Assembly: GCA_000716465.1 (NCBI GenBank)
Contig: JNWL01000002.1
Coordinates: 310,001-374,000, forward strand
Length of the DNA: 64,000 nt
Direction: 5' to 3'
DNA from: Streptomyces bikiniensis
Lineage (GTDB): Bacteria > Actinomycetota > Actinomycetes > Streptomycetales > Streptomycetaceae
Part shown: positions 26,809 to 34,402 of the stretch, piece by piece
How the letters are laid out: every line of letters begins with the position of its first letter
Numbering within the stretch: the first letter of the stretch is position 1
The notes under the pieces: generated by a model
What the model was told of the DNA's origin: nothing
The model's input: the letters and a program-made list of their open reading frames with translations, nothing else
Database searches by the model: none
Made by a program: the position numbers and the translations under genes

Positions 26809-27639
26809 TCAGCTCGCGGCGGGGAGATGGCCCGCCGCCACGAGCCCGGCCATCGTCCGGAGGCGCGTGAAGTAGGAAGCGCAGTACGCCGAGTCGATCA
26901 GGGGCACCGCCTTGTCGAGGTCGGCGATGCACGTCCACAGGGTGGCGACACCGTCGCCGTCGAGACCGCCGTCCAGCTCCCGCAGGACGAGGCCGCCGAC
27001 GTCCGCGTCCAAGAGGGTCAGCTCCACGCCCTCGATGTCGACCCCGCGGAAACCGTCGGGGTACGGCGCGCGCCGGTGTTCCTCCCACAACCGGGCGAGC
27101 CGGCCTTCCTGCCGCACCCCGTCCGTGTCGGCGGCCGCCGCTTCCGCCAGGGCCGTCGCGGACGCTCCGGACGGTGGACGGAGCAGCAGGTGAACGGCGT
27201 CGAAGACGGCACGCACCATGGCCGCGGCCCCGGTCGGCCCGAGGGCGGCACTCGTCACGGCGCCCCGCGCGAGTCCGTCGCGCAACCGCCGGGCCCGGTC
27301 CAGCTCGGCGGCGATTCCGGCCGGGACGAGCCCCGTGTCGGCGGCCCGCTCGATCAGGTCCCGGAGCGGTTCGTCGGCGGCCAGACGTTCGGCGAGGACG
27401 CGCTCCAGGGCGAACAGGGAGTGCGCGACGGCGACGGTGGCGAACTCGTACCGGTAGGAGGAGTGCCGGATCAGCTCGCGGGACGTCTCCAGCGCGCTCA
27501 TGACGTACATCGACGCGCGACCGGGCAGGACCAGGCCCGCCACGAGGGCGTCCATGCCCGCGTGGTCGGGAACGAGGCCGCGGACGCGCGGATCCAGGGC
27601 CGGAGGATGGAGCGGGCCGGGCGGCGGTGGAGGGTTCAC
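26809..27639 (-). CDS. hypothetical protein, helical
   Basis: Predicted soluble, mainly alpha-helical protein of 276 residues starting at GTG 27639; the ATG at residue 29 is an alternative start and neither has a clear ribosome-binding site. It begins with a Pro-rich head, then helices such as SALETSRELIRHSSYRYEFATV and ALERVLAERLAADEPLRDL. The second half includes DGVATLWTCIADLDKAVPLI. No catalytic motif or membrane segment is visible and I do not recognise the family. Codon bias matches the neighbours and it is convergent with the P-loop kinase gene. Confidence 0.65.
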   Translation of the reverse strand: MNPPPPPGPLHPPALDPRVRGLVPDHAGMDALVAGLVLPGRASMYVMSALETSRELIRHSSYRYEFATVAVAHSLFALERVLAERLAADEPLRDLIERAADTGLVPAGIAAELDRARRLRDGLARGAVTSAALGPTGAAAMVRAVFDAVHLLLRPPSGASATALAEAAAADTDGVRQEGRLARLWEEHRRAPYPDGFRGVDIEGVELTLLDADVGGLVLRELDGGLDGDGVATLWTCIADLDKAVPLIDSAYCASYFTRLRTMAGLVAAGHLPAAS

Positions 27640-27768
27640 CGGTGCAGTCTCGCCGTCCCCGGGCCCCGGAGCCATCGTATTTCCCGGGAGAGGAGGCGGA
27701 ACGCCGCCGGGCCCCGGCCCGGTTGCTCCCGCACGCCCGGCCTCCGCCGCGGCCCCTAGGGTGCCGTC

Positions 27769-28098
27769 ATGACCGACGACCAGGACCGGGAGCGCCGGAT
27801 CGCCGCGCTCTGGGAGCGCATCGACGCGTACGAGCCCGCCGGCTTCCGGGCCCGCGTGGCCGGGCTGGCCGCCGAGCGGCCGGACGGGGACGCCGCCGCC
27901 CTCTTCGAGCAGGGCGCCGTCCACGCCGGTTCCTACGGCACCACCGTCGACACCCCGCACACCATCGGTCTGGAGGGCGCCTCCTGCTACCCCGACCTCA
28001 TCGCGGAGCTGCTGCACCGCGACTGGTCGGAGGCCGATATCGCGGCGCTGAACTGGGGCAACGCGGCGAGAGTGGTACGGGAGACCAAGGCCCCGTAG
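27769..28098 (+). pseudogene. chimeric remnant: TPR-type head joined to dipeptidase tail
   Basis: Reading frame of 109 residues in which two unrelated pieces meet. Residues 1-55 (RRIAALWERIDAYEPAGFRA) resemble the N-terminus of streptomycete tetratricopeptide-repeat proteins. Residues ~62-105 (TPHTIGLEGASCYPDLIAEL, DWSEADIAALNWGNAARVVR) match the C-terminal end of membrane dipeptidases (peptidase M19), which normally follows about 300 residues with the metal site. No metal ligands remain. A deletion that fused two genes in frame would explain this. It may still be expressed, but neither parent function can persist. Confidence 0.6.
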
Positions 28099-28113
28099 CC
28101 CACCCGCGTACGG

Positions 28114-28156
28114 CGAGGGCCGCACCCCCGGATCCCGCCGGGCGGTGCGGCCCTCG
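28114..28156. terminator. bidirectional terminator hairpin
   Basis: Perfect 13-bp arms (28114-28126 and 28144-28156) with a GC-rich loop lie between convergent genes ending at 28098 (+) and 28168 (-). Confidence 0.8.
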
Positions 28157-28167
28157 ACCTCTGCCGC

Positions 28168-28479
28168 CTAACCCTCCGCGGCCTCCCGGATGGAGCGGGC
28201 GATGGCCCGGTCACTGTCCAGGGCGCTCATCCGGACGGGGTCGCGCTCGTCGTCCAGGACGACGGCGCGGATCACCGTGCCCACGGCCGCCTCCTGGTCA
28301 CCGTCCGGCCAGTTCGGGTCCTTGGCGTTGTCGATCAGCCCGGCAGTGCCGTCCGGGAGCACTACGTCCAGCCCCCAGGGGCGTGCCGCGACCACGCGGA
28401 CGTCGTCCTCCTGGTGGAGGATCGAGGGCGGGACGGTACGGGAGCCGCCCAGGGCGTCACCGGCTTTCGGCATCGGCAC
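28168..28479 (-). CDS. small S1/OB-fold-like protein (possible immunity partner)
   Basis: Protein of 103 residues. The central part (DVRVVAARPWGLDVVLPDGT, then GTVIRAVVLDD and RMSALDSDRA) has the strand pattern of an S1-type RNA-binding OB fold. It starts 14 bp after the two-domain S1 protein and is probably cotranscribed with it. Both lie directly downstream of a large toxin-like gene on the same strand, the usual place for immunity genes; that role is inference. Confidence 0.65.
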   Translation of the reverse strand: MPMPKAGDALGGSRTVPPSILHQEDDVRVVAARPWGLDVVLPDGTAGLIDNAKDPNWPDGDQEAAVGTVIRAVVLDDERDPVRMSALDSDRAIARSIREAAEG

Positions 28480-28493
28480 CTCGCCGTCCGTCC

Positions 28494-29054
28494 TCAGCCG
28501 GCCTGGGCCTGGCGCTGCGAGAGGCTCACGGTCCGGCGCAGCCGGTCGACCGCGGTGACCACCACGGTGAGGACGGTACCGGGTGGGAAGGCGTCCTCGG
28601 AGGGGTCCACGTCAGGCGGGAGGAGTTCGCTGCGGTGGACCACGCCATGGATCCCGTCCGCCACCTCCACGATGATCCCGAAGGGCAGCACCTTGGTGAC
28701 CCGTCCCCGCAGTTTCTGCCCTACGGCGGTGCGGTCGGCGAAAGCCCGGAAGGGGTCCGGCCCGGTGCGCAGCGACAGCCGGGCCTCGCCGTTCGTCGTG
28801 TCCGCCTGGAGGAACAGGCAGGAGACACGCTGCCCGACGTGCACGATCTCGGAGGCGTCTTCGAAGGAACGCCAGGAGAGTTCGGGCAGGGTGATGAACC
28901 CGACGCCGGGGAACTCCGGGTGCTCGGGGCCCTCGTCCAGCGTCACGAACACGCCGGACGACTCGATCGCGGCGATCGTGCCGGACAGGACGTCGTCCGT
29001 GCGCAGCGAGTGCAGGAACTCCCATAGCTCGGGGGTCTCGGTCGGTCCGATCAC
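28494..29054 (-). CDS. protein with two S1 RNA-binding domains (possible immunity partner)
   Basis: Protein of 186 residues. GTG 29054 is chosen for its GAGAGG ribosome-binding site and because it removes an unlikely Pro/Arg-rich extension. The first S1 domain reads VLSGTIAAIESSGVFVTLDE ... FITLPELSW; the second is GQKLRGRVTKVLPFGIIVEV ... GVVHRSEL. S1 domains bind single-stranded RNA. The pair with the following small OB-fold gene stands 116 bp after the toxin-like gene. Immunity, if real, might protect an RNA or translation target; a housekeeping RNA-binding role is the alternative. Confidence 0.8.
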   Translation of the reverse strand: MIGPTETPELWEFLHSLRTDDVLSGTIAAIESSGVFVTLDEGPEHPEFPGVGFITLPELSWRSFEDASEIVHVGQRVSCLFLQADTTNGEARLSLRTGPDPFRAFADRTAVGQKLRGRVTKVLPFGIIVEVADGIHGVVHRSELLPPDVDPSEDAFPPGTVLTVVVTAVDRLRRTVSLSQRQAQAG

Positions 29055-29118
29055 GCGATCCAGCCTCTCATCAGGGTTCTGTGGTCCCGCCGGAGGTTCC
29101 TGCGGGCCAGGGCGGGCC

Positions 29119-29155
29119 GAAGGGGAGCGGCGAACCATGCCGCCGCTCCCCCTTC
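29119..29155 (-). terminator. terminator hairpin after the ALF/toxin-like gene
   Basis: GAAGGGGAGCGGCG (29119-29132) pairs with the segment 29140-29155 with one bulged base, 16 bp beyond the minus-strand stop at 29171. Confidence 0.7.
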
Positions 29156-29170
29156 CCGGTCCGGACGGGG

Positions 29171-32100
29171 TCAGCGACCGGGCGGGTAGTACTCCCCTGC
29201 CGCGGAGTCCCACCACTCCGTCCTGCTGTGGTCGATGTACGAGTTGAACTCGGCCGCCCGGCTGGTGGGGATGCGCCATTCGGTCAGGCCGGGGAAGTTG
29301 TTCTTGTTCTCCAGCGGGTACTCCAGGTCACCGAAGGCGGCGCGGAATCCGGGCTTCATCACATAGCGGTGGAACCCGTAGTCGTGGCCGTTCCCCGCGT
29401 ACTGAGCGGCTCCCTCCGGCAGGTTGGCATAGTAGGCCGTGGGGTAGCTGCCGCCGTGGTTGGCCGGGTTGAGGCCGCGCTCCTCACTGGCGCGCTTCCC
29501 GGTGGCCGGAGAGCGGTAGACGACCGTCTCGGCGGTGAGGCACTCGTCGTCATCGTCCGCCTTCGCCGCGGCGGAGCGGGGTGCGAACCCCTTGGGACCG
29601 GGCTTCTTCTTTTTCTTGCCGAGGCAGTCGGGGACCTTCTTCCTGACCTTCTCGATGATCTCCTCGGCCTGCTTGAGGCGCTTCTTGGCTGCCGCGGACT
29701 TGTCGAGGAACGTGCCGATGCCGGCGATCGCCTTGGTGATCCGCGGCAGCTTGCTCGCCACCTTGACCAGCTTGCCCACCGGAATGCTGCTGATGATCGC
29801 CCACAGGCAGGTGGGGATGTCCGGGTCGTCGATGCAGTCCTTGATGTCCTGCAGGAAGAGTTCGACGAGGATCTCGCCGCCGTTCTCCAGCAGATAGTCG
29901 ATCAGGTTCTGCCCGGCCAGCTCGCGGATCTCCGCCAGCTGCTCCGGCGTGATGCCGGCCTGCCGGAGCGCCTCCTGCTCCGCCTGGGACAGCGGGTCGC
30001 CGCTCGGCTGGGCCTCGGACCTGGCGGCGTTCTCACGGGCCTTGCGTTCCAGCTCACGCGCGGCCTCCTCGGCGCGTTCGGCGGCCTTCTCGGCCTCCTC
30101 CGCGTGGGCGTCGGCGTTCTTCGCCGCCTCCTCGGCCGACTTGGCGTGGGCCTCGGCGGATTCGGCGAGCCTGCCGGCGTCGGCGGCGTCCTGCTCCGCC
30201 TGGGTGGCCGCGCTCTGGGCCGTGGCGGCCTCGCGCCCGGCCAGGGCGGCGGCGCTGCTCGCGGCGTCGGCCTCCTTCTCCGCCCGGGTGGCGGCACCGC
30301 GGGCGCGCTCGGCTTCGACCTCCGCCTGGGTGGCGGTGGTACGGGCCGCGGTGGCGTCGGCGAAGGCCTGTTCGGCGGCCTGCCGGGCGAGGGCGGCGTC
30401 CGCTCTGGCCTGGGCGTCGGCCTGGTCCGCGCGGGCGGCGGCGGAGCGTGCCCTGGCGCCGTCCTCGGCGGCCTGGGCTGCGGACTTCAGCGCGGCGGCC
30501 GAGGAGCGGGCCGCGTCCGCGGAGGATCGGGCGGCGTCCGCCGCGGCCTTGAAGGCGGGCGCCACCTGGGCGTTGGCCCGGTCGGCGGTGGCCTTGGCGG
30601 CGTCGGCGGCCTTGACCGCCTCCGCGGCTCGGGCCTCGGCCTTGGCGACCTCCGCCTGGCCGGTCGCGATCGCGGCCTTGGCCACCTCGGCCGCCAGGTC
30701 GGCGCCGACGTCGGTGCCGGAGAACGGGGCGGTCAGCGCGATGGCGGTGTTGGCCGGGTCGGCGATGCCGGCGGCGGTGGAGCGGGCGGACGCGGATGCC
30801 TGGACGGCGACGGCGGCCTGGAGCTGGGCCATCGCGGCCTCGCGGGTGGCGCCGTCCGCCTCGTCCCGGGTGCGGTGGGCCGCCTGGAGGGACTGGTTGG
30901 CGCGGATGGCGGCGAGCCCGGCGAGGCGCACGGCCTCATGGGCGGCCATTCCGGCCCGGCCCTCCTGTGCGGTGGCCTCGGCGGCCTTGGAGTGGGCGCG
31001 CAGTGCGGCCGAGTGGGTGGCGGCGGCCTCCGAACGGGCCTTGTTCGCCGCGGCGTTCGCCATGGAGGCGGCCGCTTCGGCCTTGCCGGCTGCGGCGTTG
31101 GCGCGGGAGGCGTGCGCGGTGGCCTCGGTGGCGGCGGCCCGGGCCCGGGCCGCGGCGCCGGCCGCCTCGATGGCCGCGGAGCGCGAGCGGAAGGCCGCGT
31201 CGGTGGCCGCGTTCGCCGCCGAGCGGGCCGAGCCGGCCGCCTGCTTGGCGGTCGCGGCGTCGGCGCGCGCGGCGTCCGCGGCGGCCCGGGCGGCCTCGGA
31301 GCCCTCGGTGCCCCGGGTGGCCGCCTCCACCGCCTCGGTGGCCCGCAGCCGGGCCTGCTGGGCGTTGTTCTCCCGCTCGGCGGCCGCGGCGGCTTCCCGG
31401 GCCTTGCGGGCCTTGGTCTCCTCGCCCCGGGCCTTCTCGTCGGCCGTGGCGGCGATGCCCTCTTGGGTGGCGGCCCGGCCCCGGGCCTCGGAGGCCTTGG
31501 TCGCGGCCTGCTGGGCCTCAGCCCGCTTGGTGGAGGCTGTACGGGCCTCGGCGTCGGCCCGGGTACGGGCCTCGGCCGCGGCGGCCTGCTGCTGTTCCGC
31601 CCGGACGCGGGCCGCGGCGGCCAGCTCCCGCTCGCGCTCGGCGACGCCCCGCTGCTCGGCGGCGATCTTCGCCTGGTTCTGGGCCACCACCCGGGCGTCG
31701 CGGGTCTTCTGGGCGTGTGCCCAGGCGTCCTTCTCGGCCTGCTCCGCCGCGATCCGGGCCTGGCGGCCCTTGGCGGCGGCGTCGGCGGCGATCTTCGCCT
31801 GGGCCTCGGCCTGCCGGGCCATGGCGGCGGCGGCCTTGGCGTGCTCCTGGGCGTTGGTGCGCCAGGCCTCGGCCTGCTTGGCGTGCAGCTCGGCCTTGTT
31901 GGCGGCGTTGAGCCCGGCCGCGTCGGCGGCGGTGGCGTCGATGGCGTGCCGGGCGGTCTGCGCGGCACGGTGGGCGGCGTCGGCCGCGGCGGCGATGCCG
32001 ATGGCGACCTGGGACCACTGGATCCCGTAGGTCAGTCCGGTCTCCACCAGGATGTCGGCCTGCACCTTGGCCTGCCCGGCGGCCACCTGCGCCTGCTTGG

Positions 32101-33163
32101 CGGCGGTGTCGGCGAAGCCGACCTGCCGGGCGGCGTCCTTTTTCACCTCGGTGTAGTCCGACAGCCGCTTGCCCGCCTTGTCCGCGGAAAGCATCCGGTC
32201 CGCGTCACGGGAGGCGGCGGCCGCCAGGCTCATCGCGTTGGAGGCGTTCTTCAGCGCCCGTACGGCGTCCCCGTGCACTGCGATCAGCTTGGTACGGGCC
32301 TGGGCGGCGCGGGCGGTGTCGTCGGCCAGCTTGCGCAGCCGCTCCGCCGCCTCCAGGGCCTCCTTCTGCTCCTTCTCCCGGGCGGCCCGCTCGTCGGCGT
32401 CCTTTTGCGCGGCGACCTGGTAGCCCTTGTCCAGGAACTCCGCGATGGCCTTGTCGTCACCGGTGGCGAGGGCGATCCTGGCCGCCCGCTGCACCTCGGG
32501 GCCGCCGCTGACGGCCAGCATCTCGACCCGCTTGCGGAGCTCCTGGGCCCGCTTGCGCTCGTTCTCCTCGGTGGTCTTGTCCCGCTGCCGGGCGATCTCC
32601 GCGCCGAAGGCGAGGAAGTCCGCGCGGTCCCGGGCGGTGCCCTTCAGGACCCGCTCGACCTCGGCGTTGAAGTACGGCCCGCCGGTGCCGCGCAGCGCCT
32701 CGATCTTCTTGCGGTTCTCGACATCGGCGGCGTTGCGCTTGTCCTGCGCCCGCTTGCGGGCCTCGGCCTCGCCGCGCTCCAGGAAGTCGCGGATCGCGTT
32801 GGGGTCGGTGCTCTCCAGCGCCTTCCTGGCGACCTCGCGTACCTCCTCTTCCTCGTCGAACTCCGCGTAGTCCTCGACCAGTTGCCGGTCGGCGTCGGCA
32901 CTGAGCCGGGCCAGTGAGGTCATGGGCGCGCCGGGCGCCGGGGCGTCCGCCTCCGCCCGTAGCGCCGACGCGAGCAGCGCGGCGGTCGACGGTGCGACCA
33001 CCGGTGCCTCGGGTGCCGCGGCCTGGGCCGGGGTGGTCAACCCGCCCAGCACCGCCGCGGCCACCACCGCCGAGACGGCCTTGGCGGCTGCCCGCAGCCA
33101 TCCGGCCTGTCGTCCCCCGGTCTCGGCCCGTCTTCCGGCACCTGGCCGGAGTTTCCCCCTCAT
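29171..33163 (-). CDS. giant secreted ALF-repeat protein with toxin-like C-terminal domain
   Basis: Exported protein of 1330 residues. The signal peptide (about residues 1-48) ends TTPAQAAA. Residues ~75-260 contain ALF-type repeats (RVLKGTARDRADFLAFG, IALATGDDKAIAEFLDKGYQ). Residues ~300-1050 are an extreme Ala/Glu/Arg/Lys-rich coiled coil forming a long stalk. Next come a hydrophobic segment (AIISSIPVGKLVKV) and a Lys-rich linker (GKKKKKPGPKG). The final ~120 residues form a different, globular domain with VYRSPATGKRAS, YYANLPEGAAQYA, YGFHRYVMKPGF and EWRIPTSRAAEFN. That order resembles ADP-ribosyltransferase-type toxin domains (Arg, aromatic/Ser strand, late Glu) but is not proof. The stalk-plus-variable-tip plan is that of polymorphic toxins. 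Confidence 0.85.
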   Translation of the reverse strand: MRGKLRPGAGRRAETGGRQAGWLRAAAKAVSAVVAAAVLGGLTTPAQAAAPEAPVVAPSTAALLASALRAEADAPAPGAPMTSLARLSADADRQLVEDYAEFDEEEEVREVARKALESTDPNAIRDFLERGEAEARKRAQDKRNAADVENRKKIEALRGTGGPYFNAEVERVLKGTARDRADFLAFGAEIARQRDKTTEENERKRAQELRKRVEMLAVSGGPEVQRAARIALATGDDKAIAEFLDKGYQVAAQKDADERAAREKEQKEALEAAERLRKLADDTARAAQARTKLIAVHGDAVRALKNASNAMSLAAAASRDADRMLSADKAGKRLSDYTEVKKDAARQVGFADTAAKQAQVAAGQAKVQADILVETGLTYGIQWSQVAIGIAAAADAAHRAAQTARHAIDATAADAAGLNAANKAELHAKQAEAWRTNAQEHAKAAAAMARQAEAQAKIAADAAAKGRQARIAAEQAEKDAWAHAQKTRDARVVAQNQAKIAAEQRGVAERERELAAAARVRAEQQQAAAAEARTRADAEARTASTKRAEAQQAATKASEARGRAATQEGIAATADEKARGEETKARKAREAAAAAERENNAQQARLRATEAVEAATRGTEGSEAARAAADAARADAATAKQAAGSARSAANAATDAAFRSRSAAIEAAGAAARARAAATEATAHASRANAAAGKAEAAASMANAAANKARSEAAATHSAALRAHSKAAEATAQEGRAGMAAHEAVRLAGLAAIRANQSLQAAHRTRDEADGATREAAMAQLQAAVAVQASASARSTAAGIADPANTAIALTAPFSGTDVGADLAAEVAKAAIATGQAEVAKAEARAAEAVKAADAAKATADRANAQVAPAFKAAADAARSSADAARSSAAALKSAAQAAEDGARARSAAARADQADAQARADAALARQAAEQAFADATAARTTATQAEVEAERARGAATRAEKEADAASSAAALAGREAATAQSAATQAEQDAADAGRLAESAEAHAKSAEEAAKNADAHAEEAEKAAERAEEAARELERKARENAARSEAQPSGDPLSQAEQEALRQAGITPEQLAEIRELAGQNLIDYLLENGGEILVELFLQDIKDCIDDPDIPTCLWAIISSIPVGKLVKVASKLPRITKAIAGIGTFLDKSAAAKKRLKQAEEIIEKVRKKVPDCLGKKKKKPGPKGFAPRSAAAKADDDDECLTAETVVYRSPATGKRASEERGLNPANHGGSYPTAYYANLPEGAAQYAGNGHDYGFHRYVMKPGFRAAFGDLEYPLENKNNFPGLTEWRIPTSRAAEFNSYIDHSRTEWWDSAAGEYYPPGR

Positions 33164-33200
33164 GGGAGCGTCCCTTTCCTTCTGAATGGATGAAGAAGAA

Positions 33201-33237
33201 CGGGTGCTCCGGCCCGGTGTACGGTCCGGAGCACCCG
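33201..33237 (-). terminator. hairpin with T-rich tail between ALF genes
   Basis: Perfect 12-bp arms (33201-33212 and 33226-33237). On the minus strand the stem is followed by GTTCTTCTTCATCC, giving a U-rich tract, so this should end or attenuate transcription between the second ALF gene and the giant ALF gene. Confidence 0.75.
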
Positions 33238-33292
33238 GTGTGCGGCGGCCAGCCGACCCTCGGCGGAACGGCCGCTCCCGGCGCGGCGGCGG

Positions 33293-34402
33293 TCAGCCCG
33301 CCACCCGGGTCCCGCCCTCGCGGGCCTGGCGGAGGATGTCCTGCCAGAAAGCGGCGGAGCCGACGGCGTCCTGCTCCTCCCGGGACCAGGACCGCTCGTT
33401 CTCGCCCGCGGGGTCCGCCATGCGCTTCCACAACTCGTCCGCCGAGCCCCGCGCCAGGGCCTGCACGCCCCGCCAGGTCTCCGCCTGCCGCCCGGCCCGG
33501 GCCTGCTCCGCCAGCCACGCCGTCTCGGCGCCCTGCGCGTGCGCGGCCACGGCCTGCCAGGCGCGTTCGGCCTCCGCGCGGGCCGCGGCGGCGTCCAAGG
33601 CGCCGCGCAGCGCCTCCTCGGCGTCCACCGCGGCCCTGAGCAGCAGCGTCAGCGTCCGGTGGCGCAGCGCCTCGGACTCCGCGGTCCGCAGCCGGTGCCC
33701 CTCCAGGTCCAGCGCCCCGCCACTCACCCAGCCGAACCCGTAGAACTCGCGGACGTCCTCGTCCCCGGCGCCCGGCCGCAGCGCCCACTGGGCCGCCACC
33801 CGCACCTGCTCGCCCGGGTCGTGTGCGGCGAGCCCGGCGACGAACTCGCGGTCCTTCGCCCGTACGGCCTGCTGCTCGGTGGCCGCCGCCTCCCGGGCGC
33901 TCCGGTCCTTGGCCTGCGCCTGGGCGTAGCCGCTCTTCACGAAGGCGGCCCGGTCGGCGTCCGTACCCTTCAGCGCCTTCTCCGCGCCCGCGCGGGTGGC
34001 CGGGGCGAAGGAGGCGGGGTGGGTCGCCACCACGCGCTCGCAGAACTGCCGGTTGCGGGTACGGGTGTCCCGCAGCCGCTGTTTGGCGAGGTCGTACCCC
34101 CCGCCCGGTGCCAGCCACTCGGCGATCGCGGCGTCCCCGCGGGTGCTGCGCAGCGCGTTCCACGCCGAGGTCCGCAGCTCGGCCGGCAGTCCCGACAGGG
34201 CGATCCGCCGCACCTGCTCGCGCGCCCCGGCCGCCGCCGCGGCCAGCGCCGCCCGCGCCGCGTCGGCGGGTACGTCCGACTCGCTCGCCGCCGCCACCGG
34301 CGTACGCGGGAGGCCCCGGCCGTGGGCCGGGCCCACCACCGCCACCGGCAGCACCACCGCGGCGAGGACCGCGCAGGCGGCCGCCCTCGTCCGGGTGCTC
34401 AC
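33293..34402 (-). CDS. secreted ALF-repeat protein
   Basis: Exported protein of 369 residues with signal peptide (CAVLAAVVLPVAVVGPAHG) and ALF-type repeats: EQVRRIALSGLPAELRTSAW, GAEKALKGTDADRAAFVKSG and EQVRVAAQWALRPGAGDEDV. A helical Ala/Glu/Arg-rich region and a C-terminal helix-rich end (ELWKRMADPAGENERSWSRE) follow. The GTG start overlaps the upstream stop as GTGA, so it is coupled to the AbfB-containing gene. There is no catalytic domain; a surface-binding or assembly role beside the giant toxin-like protein is inferred. Confidence 0.85.
   Translation of the reverse strand: MSTRTRAAACAVLAAVVLPVAVVGPAHGRGLPRTPVAAASESDVPADAARAALAAAAAGAREQVRRIALSGLPAELRTSAWNALRSTRGDAAIAEWLAPGGGYDLAKQRLRDTRTRNRQFCERVVATHPASFAPATRAGAEKALKGTDADRAAFVKSGYAQAQAKDRSAREAAATEQQAVRAKDREFVAGLAAHDPGEQVRVAAQWALRPGAGDEDVREFYGFGWVSGGALDLEGHRLRTAESEALRHRTLTLLLRAAVDAEEALRGALDAAAARAEAERAWQAVAAHAQGAETAWLAEQARAGRQAETWRGVQALARGSADELWKRMADPAGENERSWSREEQDAVGSAAFWQDILRQAREGGTRVAG

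Noticed and set aside
29081..32917. Long plus-strand frame opposite the giant ALF gene
   Set aside because: Gly/Leu-rich repetitive product with no domain; it is explained by the Ala-rich coding repeats of the minus-strand gene.
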